64,000 nt of DNA from Myxococcota bacterium. Lineage in GTDB: Bacteria; Myxococcota_A; Bradymonadia; UBA7976; UBA1532. The position numbers and the translations under genes were made by a program. The stretch lies in the NCBI GenBank assembly GCA_963169045.1, contig CAUJDF010000090.1, positions 1 through 64,000 on the forward strand, given 5' to 3'. Positions 36,276-44,556 of the stretch are shown here, piece after piece. The notes under the pieces are model-generated. The model searched no databases, was not told where the DNA came from, and was given only the letters and a program-made list of their open reading frames with translations. Position 1 is the first letter of the stretch. Each line of letters opens with the position of its first letter.

Positions 36276-38465
36276 TCAGCGGCGCATGCCCTTCACAAGG
36301 AACAGCCTGTTGGCGGATCCGGGCAGCGGAACCGTGCGGGTCTCGCGGGCTTCGACCAGGTTCGCGTATCGGGCGACCGCCGCTTCGACCGAGTCGAACC
36401 AGCGGAGGTGCGACCGCGACGAGTAGGACGGAACGGAGTAGACGACCGTCGTGCCGGGGCGCACGCGCTCGAGGATCTCGAGATCCCGCTCGATGTGCTC
36501 GAGCACCTCGAGCACGACGACGTGCGAGTAGTCCGATGCAAGAAGGTCGGTCGCGTAGGCGTCCGCGCGGTGGAAGTCGCCGGCACGCGCTGGGTTCCGG
36601 GCACGCGCCATCTCGATCGCCTTCTCCGAAAAGTCGAACCCCGTGTACCGCCCGAGACCCCGCTCGAAGAGCATCTGCGCCAGCTGACCCGGGCCGCACC
36701 CGATCTCGAGGAGGTGGGCCGGCGCCTCGCGTGCGATCCAGTCGGCGACCACCTGCCAGGAGGGGTAGTAGACGCTGTCGGAGTAGTGGCGCCGATACTC
36801 GAGGTTCCAGCCGCCCTGCTCGTAGACGCCGTCGTAGTAGGAGGCGTCGTGCTCAGGTACGTCCTGCGTGTGGAGGGTGGCAGGCGCCGGCGGCGAGGCG
36901 GTGGCCGGCGCCGCACTCCGCCCTGGCCGCACCGCGCCCAGCGTCCGAACGAAGGCATGCAACTGCTGATTCTCGGGATCGAGGTGCAGCGCGGTGCTCA
37001 GCAGGTCGACCGCCCGGACGTGTCGGCCGTCGACCATGTGCTGCTCCGCCTCAGCCATCAGATTTGCCACAACGGTACTGGGCGGCGGCGCGGGCCGATG
37101 CCCCAGACGCATGAGGGCATATCCGTCCAGGCGATTGAGCTCGTCGCAGTCCCGCAGCGCGAGCCACATCTCGAGGCGAGCGACGACGTCGTCGTAGGTC
37201 CGACGTTGCACAGCGAAGCTGTACTGGCGCCGGGCGTCCTCCCAACGCGCACCGCGCGCGCGGCCCGCCCGGACGTGATCGACGGCGGCGCGCAGGGTCG
37301 CCAGCATCTCTTCGTCGGTCTCCATCGGACCACGATAGCCGACGCCGTACGCATCGATGATGCGGCCGATGTACTCGAGGCCCGCGTTGGCGATGACCGG
37401 CGTGCCGACCTCGAGCCCGTCGAAGAACCGATTCGGTGTGCAGAATCGCTGGTTGATCTCCACTGCCATGTAGGGAATCAGACACGCGTCCGCGCCGGCG
37501 ACCCAGCGAGCCATCTCGGTCTGATCGACGGCACCATGCAGATGCACGTTGGGTCCGGCGGACCGGATCTCGGCCTCCATGTCGCCATAGCCCAGGAACA
37601 CGAGGTGGATCTCCTGGGCAGCCAGCGCCGGCGCCACGCGCAGGAGCCGCTCGATGTTACGCTTGCGGCGTTGGAAGCCGCCGTGGAACAGCAACGTCGT
37701 CGCGTTCGGCGGTAGGCTCAGCGTACGTGCCACCCATCCGCGTTCGGCGGGGGCGGCGGCCCGGAAATCTGGTGCGTTGTAGATCGGCAGCGGGCGATAA
37801 CGTAGCCCGTACTGGTGCCGGAACAGATCCCCGAAGAAGTCGGAGATGGTGATGAAGGCAAACGCCGACCGGATGGCAAGCGCCTCCACGTGATGGATCA
37901 GTCGCTTGACCGTGGCGCTGCGGCGCTCCTGGCCCAGCGCGAACTCATGGAAGTCCAGGATGTAGGGGATGCCGGTGGCGCGGTGAACGATCGATGCGGC
38001 GACGCTGCCTTGGTAGTCGGCGACCAGCATCGCGTCGAAGGTGGTGCGCGCGGCGACTTCGAGACAACCGTGAGTGATGGCATACGGCGCGACGAAGTCG
38101 TCGGTCTGCGCCAACTCCTCGCGGCTCACATCGCGGTCGCGGTGTCGGAACAGACCGGCGACGAAGGGCTCGGGAAGTGTGTCGATGCGCGTGCGCAGTC
38201 GATCGAGCTCTGCGACATCGACCTTCGGCCCCGGTTGCATCTCCAGCAGCTCGTAGAGGAAGCCGATGTCGACGGCGCCCGTCGCGAACGGCTCGAGCGT
38301 GCAGCCTTCCCATAGCGAGACGCCGGCGTCCTGGTCCGGGCGACCGGGAAGGGCGAGCGTCACCTCCCACCCGCGGTCGGTGAAAATCTGCGCTTGGTTC
38401 AGGATCCGGCGATCGATGCGGATGTAACCGGCTGGGGTTGCCGTCAAGATCAGAAGACGAGGCAC
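36276..38465 (-). CDS. GT4 glycosyltransferase fused to a SAM methyltransferase
   Basis: A 729-residue protein. The N-terminal half is a GT-B glycosyltransferase (start PRLLILTATPAGYIRIDRR; nucleotide-sugar region with LLFHGGFQRRKRNIERLL and a late EVGTPVIAN). A short TPR-like link (about 455-500) leads to a class I methyltransferase (about 550-729) with LLEIGCGPG (585-593) and LEVLEHIERD. It probably transfers a sugar and methylates it or the chain end during cell-surface polysaccharide synthesis. The GTG start has GGAGG four nt upstream. Codon use looks slightly richer in A/T than neighbours, a hint of transfer. It lies next to another glycosyltransferase gene. Confidence 0.85.
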   Translation of the reverse strand: MPRLLILTATPAGYIRIDRRILNQAQIFTDRGWEVTLALPGRPDQDAGVSLWEGCTLEPFATGAVDIGFLYELLEMQPGPKVDVAELDRLRTRIDTLPEPFVAGLFRHRDRDVSREELAQTDDFVAPYAITHGCLEVAARTTFDAMLVADYQGSVAASIVHRATGIPYILDFHEFALGQERRSATVKRLIHHVEALAIRSAFAFITISDFFGDLFRHQYGLRYRPLPIYNAPDFRAAAPAERGWVARTLSLPPNATTLLFHGGFQRRKRNIERLLRVAPALAAQEIHLVFLGYGDMEAEIRSAGPNVHLHGAVDQTEMARWVAGADACLIPYMAVEINQRFCTPNRFFDGLEVGTPVIANAGLEYIGRIIDAYGVGYRGPMETDEEMLATLRAAVDHVRAGRARGARWEDARRQYSFAVQRRTYDDVVARLEMWLALRDCDELNRLDGYALMRLGHRPAPPPSTVVANLMAEAEQHMVDGRHVRAVDLLSTALHLDPENQQLHAFVRTLGAVRPGRSAAPATASPPAPATLHTQDVPEHDASYYDGVYEQGGWNLEYRRHYSDSVYYPSWQVVADWIAREAPAHLLEIGCGPGQLAQMLFERGLGRYTGFDFSEKAIEMARARNPARAGDFHRADAYATDLLASDYSHVVVLEVLEHIERDLEILERVRPGTTVVYSVPSYSSRSHLRWFDSVEAAVARYANLVEARETRTVPLPGSANRLFLVKGMRR

Positions 38466-38565
38466 GAAACCTCCACGGTGTGCAGCTGCGCTGGCGCCTG
38501 GCGGCACCGACGTGCCGCCTGTTTTACGTCTGTGCCGGACGGACGGCAACTCCGCGGGCGGACGG

Positions 38566-41500
38566 TCAGCGGTCGGGCGCCGCCCGCCCGAGCGCGGCCT
38601 CGGCGCTCCGGTCGCGCGCCGGCGCCGTCGCGAGCCACGCGCGCAGCGCATCGGCGCCCACGAGCGCGGGCAGGCCGCAGTCGCTCGCGCGGCGGGCGAC
38701 GCGGTCGGCGTCGGGCCAGGTCTCTTCGAGATAGACGGCGTCGGCGGCGAGGTACAGGCCGGCCTCGCGGTCCGGCGCGAGGTGCGCGTCGACGACGAGC
38801 ACCGTCGCCTCGGGGACGCCGAGGCGACCGAGCCGCGCGACGCACGTCGGGGCCTCGCCGGGCGCGGCGCGCAGCCAGTACGCGCAGCCGGGCGCGAGCG
38901 AGGTCAGCAGCGCGCGGAGCGCCGCGTCGTCGTCCCACGGCGGCACGACGAGGACGTTGCGGTCCGCGGCCTCGACCACGCGGACGGGCGGCGTGTCGGG
39001 GCGGAAGCCGGCTTCGCTGCCGAACGGGACGAAGTGGGCCTCGCGGTCGAACGGGCCGCCGGGCCGGCGGGCGAGGCGCGCCCGCTCCTCCGGCGAGGGC
39101 GCGGGCGCGGCCGGGCCGGGGGCGACGACGTCGGCGAGGAGCACGCGGTAGCCGGCGAGCGCGGCGCGGCGGCGGAAGTCCTCGTCCGCGGCGCCGCCGA
39201 GGAACGGATCGAGGCCGCCGATACGCTCGAGCAGGCCGCGCTTGAGCAGGACGCAGCCGAGGTCCGCGTCGGTGGCCACGCCCGCGTCGGCGGCTGCGCC
39301 CGCGTGGGCGGCCGCGCCCGCGTCGGCGGCCGCGCCCCTGTTGATGGCGGCGCCCGCGTCGGCGCCCGCAACGGCGGCCGCGCCCGCGGCGGCGACGGCG
39401 CCGACGTCGGGCGCCTCGTCCGCCCACCACTGGAGCCGGCCGAGCCACAGGTCGGGCACCTCGCGGTCGCCGCGCAGGAGCGCGACGCGCTCGCCGTCGG
39501 CCAGCGCGAGGCCCTGGTCGGCGGCCTTGGCGTCGTTGACGGGCCGCGGGTTGAGCTGGACGCGCACGCGCTCGTCGCGGGCCTTCTCGGCGCGCACCCA
39601 CGCCGCCACCGACGCGTCCCGGCCGGGATCCACGAGCACGAGGTCGTAGGGCACGTGCGTGTGGGCGCGCACCGAGGCGACGCAGCGCTGAAGAGCCGCC
39701 GCGTCGCCGGTGGCGATCACGACGACCGAGGTGCTGCCCTTGCGGGCGGGGACGACGCCGAGGGCGCGCAGGGCGTCGTACCAGGCGCCGCGCTCCGCGA
39801 GCGGGTGGCGCCGCACGAGGGCGAGCAGGTCGCGGCGACGCGTGTCGTCGTCGACGCTCGGGCGGAGCGCCTCGACCGTCGCCGCGCGGACGTGGGCGAC
39901 GGGTCCGCGGCGCAGGAGGCGCGCCAGGAGATCGCGCGCGACCTCCGTACCCAGCGCGGGATCGGGGCCGTCGCCGAGCGCGTCGCGGGCCGCGACGAGC
40001 GCGGCGAGCGGGACGACGTCTCGGGTCAGGAGGCGGTCGGCGTCGACCGGGTCGCCGAGGTCGAAGGTCGCCGGGGAGGCCTGCTCGACGACGCGGCCGT
40101 CGCGGAGGGCGACGGTCCAGGCGTCGGCGAAGGCGGCGACGGCGTCCCCGGCGGCGAGCCGGTCCATCACGCGCGGGAGGTGGTCGGGCGTCCAGCTGTC
40201 GCCGGCGCCGAGGAACGCCACGAACGCGCCGCGGGCGTCGGCGAGGGTGCCGGCGCGCACGCGCGGGTCGGCCGGCGCACGGTCGGCGGCCACGCCGCAA
40301 TCGCTCGAGCGCGGGTCGGCGCCCTGCGCGTCGCCCGCGCCCTCGACGAGCACCTCGAGGTCGTCCCACGCCTGCGCCAGCGCGAAGGGCACGGCGTCGG
40401 GGTGGGCGACGACCGACACGAGCGGTCCGCCGCCGCGGGGGGCCGAGGGCCGCGGCTCCGCCGGCGCGAGGGGATACACGTCGTCGAGCAGGCGGCGGCG
40501 GATGGCGTCGACATCGGCGCGGACGCCGGCGCGGGCGACCAGGGCCCTCGCCCGGGCGGCGGCGTCGTCGTCGGCGGGCTTCAGGCGCAGCGCCAGGAGC
40601 GCATGGTGCGCCGCCGCCGCGTCGTCGCCGCGGCCCTCGCAGATGCGGGCGCGCAGCGTGGCGACGTCGAAGCCGGGCCCCTGGCGCCCGGCGAGGGCGT
40701 CCACGCGGGCGGCGGCCTCGCCGGCGCGCCCGGCGGCGAGGAGCCGGGCGACCGCCCCCACCTCCTCGCGCACGTCGGCGAGGCGGGCGCGGAGCGCATC
40801 GGGCAGCGCGCGCGGGCGCGGCAGCCACGCGGCGTAGTCGTCGACGAGGGCGGCGGCGCGGTCGAGGGCGCCGCCGCACACCAGGGCATCGAAGAGGCGC
40901 TCGACCACCTCGTCCCAGGCGAAGCGGCCGGGGATCGCCTCGAGGAAGTGCGCCGCGTTGGTGGGGTCCTGGTAGTCGCGCAGGCAGCGGGCGACGACCA
41001 GCCAGGCGCGCGCGGCCGCCGTCTCCGAGCCGCCGCGCTCGGGCGCGGACCAGTCGAAGTCGGGGAAGAGCTCGGGCAGCGGGCGGCGCGCCAGGTGGCG
41101 GCGGATGATCTTCGAGTCGTAGGACAGGTCGACGCCGTGCCCGAAGGACACGTTCCCGTCGTGCTTTCGATAGAGGTAGACGACCTCCTCGATCTTGCGC
41201 ACGCGGGCGTGGCCGGCGAGGCGCGTCCAGAACTCGTAGTCCTGCGCGCGGACGAACTCGTCGTCGTAGACGCCGAAGCGCTCGTAGAGCGCGCGGCGGA
41301 TGAGCGTGCCGCCGTCCGGGATGACCGATCCGTGCAGAAAGGCGTAGGGCAGGCGCGCTTCGCGCCCCGTCCAGTCGCTGGGGACGTAGGGCGCGAGGTC
41401 CTCGCCGGTGCCGTCGTCGAAGAGCTGCAGGTTGCCGTAGACGATGTCGAGGCCCGGATCGTCCGCGATCGCCCGGGCGTAGCGCGTCAGCGTCTCGGGG

Positions 41501-42489
41501 ACGAGCACGTCGTCGTCGGCGAGCCACAGCACGAACTCGCCGCGGGACTCGAAGACGGCGCGGTTGCGGGTGCGCGAGCGGCCGGCGTTCTCGGGCTGGC
41601 GGAAGACGCGGACGCGCGGGTCGGTCACCCGCGCGAGCACCGCCGGAGTGTCGTCGGTGGAGCCGTCGTCGACGACCACCACCTCCAGATCGGCGAACGG
41701 CTGGCTCAGCGCGCTGCCGATGGCGTCCAGCAGGAAGCGCGCGCGGTTGTACGTCGGGATGCAGACCGAGACGAACGGGCGACGCACGCCGGCGGCGACG
41801 GGCGGCGCGAAGACGTGGGGCGCACCGGCCCCGACGGGCGGCGCGACGGCGGCCCGGGGCACGCCGGCCCCGACGGCGAGCCCGGTCGGGTCCGCGCCGG
41901 CGGCCTCTGTGTCGGGCGCGTCCGCCGGTTCGCAGCCGCCGGTGGCGCCGTCCTCGTGCGGCGGCCGGGCGCCCGCGTCGTCACCCGCATGGTCCTCGTG
42001 CGGCGGCCGGGCGCCCGCGTCGTCACCCGCAAGGTCGTCGTGCGGCCGCCGGGGACTCACTTCCAGTCCCGGGAGGTCGTCGTGCGGCCGCCGGGGACTC
42101 AATTCCAGTCCCGGGAGGTCGTCGTGCGGCCGCCGGGGACTCAATTCCAGTCCCGGAAGGTCGTCGTGCGGCCGCCGGGAACTCGAATCGAGTCCCGGGA
42201 GGTCGTCGTGCGGCCGCCGGGGACTCAATTCCAGTCTTTCGAAGCCTTCGAGTGGGCCGCTGGGGCTCGATTCCAGTCTTTGGAGGGCGTCGCCGCGGTC
42301 GTCGGGGGCCGCGAGCAGCGCCCGCAGCCGCTCCGCCTCGGCGCGCCACGCCCCCATCGCCCGCGCGTAGAGCGCGGCGGCGCGGTCCAGATCGCCGGCC
42401 GCGTGCGCCGCGCGCGCCGCGCGTTCCCACGCCTCCGGCGGCATGCCGCCGTCGGCCGACAGGCCTCCGTCTCGGTTTTCGCGAGTCAC
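38566..42489 (-). CDS. giant multi-domain glycosyltransferase (several GT2-type domains)
   Basis: A 1307-residue protein. After a TPR-like start (about 15-65) come two sets of 14-residue repeats (about 90-180), then an intact GT2 domain (about 238-450: VSVCIPTYNRARFLLDAI, VVVDDGSTDDTP, DDDV). A helical part follows (about 470-620), then two further GT2-like regions: one degenerate (about 640-850, LVSVVAHPDA, FLGAGDSWTPDH) and one with VVVIATGD, LVDPGRDAS and ALLRGDREVPDLW (about 880-1080). An Ala-rich repeat and a final GT-like region end it. Domains one and three may act in turn on one polymer. The GTG start (42487-42489) follows a TATGTT hexamer by 6 nt. Confidence 0.85.
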   Translation of the reverse strand: MTRENRDGGLSADGGMPPEAWERAARAAHAAGDLDRAAALYARAMGAWRAEAERLRALLAAPDDRGDALQRLESSPSGPLEGFERLELSPRRPHDDLPGLDSSSRRPHDDLPGLELSPRRPHDDLPGLELSPRRPHDDLPGLEVSPRRPHDDLAGDDAGARPPHEDHAGDDAGARPPHEDGATGGCEPADAPDTEAAGADPTGLAVGAGVPRAAVAPPVGAGAPHVFAPPVAAGVRRPFVSVCIPTYNRARFLLDAIGSALSQPFADLEVVVVDDGSTDDTPAVLARVTDPRVRVFRQPENAGRSRTRNRAVFESRGEFVLWLADDDVLVPETLTRYARAIADDPGLDIVYGNLQLFDDGTGEDLAPYVPSDWTGREARLPYAFLHGSVIPDGGTLIRRALYERFGVYDDEFVRAQDYEFWTRLAGHARVRKIEEVVYLYRKHDGNVSFGHGVDLSYDSKIIRRHLARRPLPELFPDFDWSAPERGGSETAAARAWLVVARCLRDYQDPTNAAHFLEAIPGRFAWDEVVERLFDALVCGGALDRAAALVDDYAAWLPRPRALPDALRARLADVREEVGAVARLLAAGRAGEAAARVDALAGRQGPGFDVATLRARICEGRGDDAAAAHHALLALRLKPADDDAAARARALVARAGVRADVDAIRRRLLDDVYPLAPAEPRPSAPRGGGPLVSVVAHPDAVPFALAQAWDDLEVLVEGAGDAQGADPRSSDCGVAADRAPADPRVRAGTLADARGAFVAFLGAGDSWTPDHLPRVMDRLAAGDAVAAFADAWTVALRDGRVVEQASPATFDLGDPVDADRLLTRDVVPLAALVAARDALGDGPDPALGTEVARDLLARLLRRGPVAHVRAATVEALRPSVDDDTRRRDLLALVRRHPLAERGAWYDALRALGVVPARKGSTSVVVIATGDAAALQRCVASVRAHTHVPYDLVLVDPGRDASVAAWVRAEKARDERVRVQLNPRPVNDAKAADQGLALADGERVALLRGDREVPDLWLGRLQWWADEAPDVGAVAAAGAAAVAGADAGAAINRGAAADAGAAAHAGAAADAGVATDADLGCVLLKRGLLERIGGLDPFLGGAADEDFRRRAALAGYRVLLADVVAPGPAAPAPSPEERARLARRPGGPFDREAHFVPFGSEAGFRPDTPPVRVVEAADRNVLVVPPWDDDAALRALLTSLAPGCAYWLRAAPGEAPTCVARLGRLGVPEATVLVVDAHLAPDREAGLYLAADAVYLEETWPDADRVARRASDCGLPALVGADALRAWLATAPARDRSAEAALGRAAPDR
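39262..39390. repeat. Ala-rich repeat inside the giant glycosyltransferase gene
   Basis: Roughly five units of an 18-bp motif (GCCCGCGTCGGCGGCCGC type) encode Gly-Ala-Ala-Ala-Asp-Ala blocks within the third GT2-like domain. It interrupts that domain near its acceptor region, as a low-complexity insertion. The units are multiples of three, so the frame is kept. Confidence 0.6.
41943..42219. repeat. 42-bp tandem repeats in the giant glycosyltransferase gene
   Basis: Five near-identical 42-bp units encode RRPHDDLPGLELSP (14 residues); they are followed by two units of a second 42-bp repeat encoding AGARPPHEDHAGDD. The two unit types look like one family that diverged (RPHDDL against PPHEDH). 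The array is Pro- and Asp-rich and likely unstructured, separating the TPR head from the GT2 domain. Confidence 0.8.
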
Positions 42490-42526
42490 GCCGCGAACAT
42501 AGCACCGCTCGCCGGCGCGGTCGTCT

Positions 42527-43960
42527 TCAGCCCTTGACCACCGCCATCGGGACGAGACGCGCCACCTTGCGCGCGATGCCGGCGCCATGGACGACCTCGA
42601 CGACGTCGGCCACGTCCTTGTAGGCCTCGGACATCTCCTCGGCGAGCGTCCCGAGGCTGTCGGTGCGGACCCAGATGCCGCGGTCCTGCAGCTCGCGCCA
42701 GATCGGCCGCCCCTTCGCCCGCTTCTTGGCCTCGTGGCGCGACATCGTGCGCCCGGCGCCGTGGCAGCTCGACCCGAACGTCTCGCGCATCGACCCCTCG
42801 GTCCCCGCGAGCACGAAGCTGTAGCGCCCCATGTCGCCGGGGATCATCACCGGCTGCCCCACCGCCCGGTAGCGCGCGGGGACCGCCGGGTGCCCCGGCC
42901 CGAACGCGCGCGTGGCGCCCTTGCGGTGCACGCAGAGCTTGCGCTCCCGACCGTCGACGGTGTGGTTCTCCCACTTCGCGATGTTGTGGCAGACGTCGTA
43001 GACGAGGTCGAGGCCGAGTCCCTGCGGGCCCTCGCCGAAGAAGCTCGTGAGCGCCTCGCGCACGTGGTGCGTCATCACCTGGCGGTTGGCGAAGGCGAAG
43101 TTGATGGCGCACGCCATCGCCCCGAAGTAGGCGCGCGCCTCGGGGCTACCGAGCGGCGCGGCGCAGAGCTGACGGTCCGGCAGCTCGATCGCGTACTTCT
43201 GCGACGCTTGCAGCATGGTCCGCAGCGAGTCGTCGCACACCTGGTAGCCGAAGCCGCGGCTGCCGGAGTGGATCATCACCGTCACCCCGTCCGCGAACAG
43301 GCCGAACGCCTCGGCGGCGCGCTCGTCGAAGATCTCGGCGACGTAGGCGAGCTCGCAGAAGTGGTTGCCGGAGCCGAGCGAGCCGAGCTGCGGGCGGCCG
43401 CGCTCCCGGGCGCGCGCCGAGACGAGCGCGGGATCGGCGCCGGCCATGGTGCCGCCCTCTTCGATGACGTCGAGGTCCGCGCGGCGGCCCATGCCCTGGG
43501 CGACCACCCACGCGGCGCCCCGGCGGAGCACGTCGTCGAGCTCGCGATCGCCCAGCTTGCGCCGGCTCTCCGATCCGACGCCGGACGGGATGGCTTGGTG
43601 CAGCGCGATCGAGAGCTCGTCGAGGTGCGGCACCACCTGGTCGCGGCGCAGGTCGGAGCGCAACAGGCGGACGCCGCAGTTGATGTCGTAGCCGACGCCG
43701 CCCGGAGAGAGCACGCCCTCGTCGGGGTCGAAGGCCGCCACCCCGCCGATGGGGAAGCCGTATCCCCAGTGCATGTCGGGCATGGCCATCGAGTAGCCGA
43801 CGATGCCCGGCAGCCAGGCCACGTTGGCCACCTGCTCGAGGCTCTTGTCGCGGCGGATGTCGGCCATCATCCGCTCCGAGGCGAAGATGCGGCCGGGGAC
43901 GCGCATCTTGCCGTGGCGCGGGATCTCCCAGCGGAACGCGTCGATCTGGCGGAGCTCCAT
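42527..43960 (-). CDS. rtcB: RNA-splicing ligase RtcB
   Basis: A 477-residue GTP-dependent RNA ligase that joins 2',3'-cyclic phosphate or 3'-phosphate ends to 5'-OH ends through a GMP-His intermediate. Metal site Cys95 lies in GYDINCGVRLL; the guanylylated His is in SCHGAGRTMSRHEAKK. The length fits the longer archaeal-type RtcB rather than the roughly 400-residue E. coli form. It sits 6 nt after the archease gene, and archease is the known turnover partner of this type. The usual RtcR regulator is not present in the window. Confidence 0.96.
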   Translation of the reverse strand: MELRQIDAFRWEIPRHGKMRVPGRIFASERMMADIRRDKSLEQVANVAWLPGIVGYSMAMPDMHWGYGFPIGGVAAFDPDEGVLSPGGVGYDINCGVRLLRSDLRRDQVVPHLDELSIALHQAIPSGVGSESRRKLGDRELDDVLRRGAAWVVAQGMGRRADLDVIEEGGTMAGADPALVSARARERGRPQLGSLGSGNHFCELAYVAEIFDERAAEAFGLFADGVTVMIHSGSRGFGYQVCDDSLRTMLQASQKYAIELPDRQLCAAPLGSPEARAYFGAMACAINFAFANRQVMTHHVREALTSFFGEGPQGLGLDLVYDVCHNIAKWENHTVDGRERKLCVHRKGATRAFGPGHPAVPARYRAVGQPVMIPGDMGRYSFVLAGTEGSMRETFGSSCHGAGRTMSRHEAKKRAKGRPIWRELQDRGIWVRTDSLGTLAEEMSEAYKDVADVVEVVHGAGIARKVARLVPMAVVKG

Positions 43961-43966
43961 CTTCCC

Positions 43967-44377
43967 TCACACGTCGACGACGAACCGGGCGCGCCAGCGG
44001 CCGCCGTCCCCGGTCAGGTGCAGGTCGTGGTAGGTCGCGCTCTTCAGCTCGGTCGCCACCGCGCCGCGCTCGCCGGCGAGGCGGGCGGCGAGGCCGTTCC
44101 CATCGAGGCGCACGTCGGCGGCGCGCGTCAGGAAGCCTTCGGCCACCGCCAGGTAGATCACCTCGTTGAGCCAGCGGACGAGGCGGTCCTCGGGATCGAG
44201 CGCGTCGAGCGCCAACTCGCGTGTGTCCCAGGACCGTCGCGGACCGGGCCGCGCGTCGTCGGTCATGACGCACACGAGCGCCCGCGCCGCCTGCGCCAGG
44301 AGCGCCGCCTCGCTCTCCGCCCACACCGAGAGGGCGAGGTCCGCGGTGTGATCGAGCGCTCGCCAGCCACGGGTCAT
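43967..44377 (-). CDS. archease (RtcB activator)
   Basis: A 136-residue archease. In characterised systems it speeds guanylylation and multiple turnover of RtcB. Hallmarks are LDHTADLAL (His10, Asp13), a mid-domain RLVRWLNEVIYLA and a C-terminal acidic end (RFVVDV). ATG 44375-44377 is used; the frame stays open upstream with no domain. It is separated from rtcB by 6 nt, supporting joint expression. Confidence 0.92.
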   Translation of the reverse strand: MTRGWRALDHTADLALSVWAESEAALLAQAARALVCVMTDDARPGPRRSWDTRELALDALDPEDRLVRWLNEVIYLAVAEGFLTRAADVRLDGNGLAARLAGERGAVATELKSATYHDLHLTGDGGRWRARFVVDV

Positions 44378-44509
44378 GTGGTCGAGACGTCCCTTCCGCC
44401 GGCGACGTCGCGTCGGACGGCGCCGTTCTGTTCGGCTGACACTGCAATCTTCCGTACACGAACGGTTGCCCCGAACCGGCAGGTGTTCGTAAAGTCGCGC
44501 GTTCATTGG

Positions 44510-44532
44510 CCCGGGAGGCGAGGCCTCCCGGG
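44510..44532. promoter_or_regulatory. perfect hairpin in the leader of the Gly-repeat lipoprotein gene
   Basis: A 10-bp perfect stem, CCCGGGAGGC (44510-44519) with GCCTCCCGGG (44523-44532) around a 3-nt loop. It ends 25 nt before ATG 44557, just upstream of the purine-rich ribosome binding site. It could be a regulatory stem or an mRNA stabiliser. No T tract follows, so a terminator for an upstream plus-strand transcript is unlikely. Confidence 0.5.
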
Positions 44533-44556
44533 AGGCGCAGAAGGGGAGAGAGGCAG

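Noticed and set aside
36276-42489. a genomic island carrying the sugar-transfer genes
   Set aside because: No integrase, tRNA target or flanking repeats; only the first gene looks slightly A/T-rich by eye.
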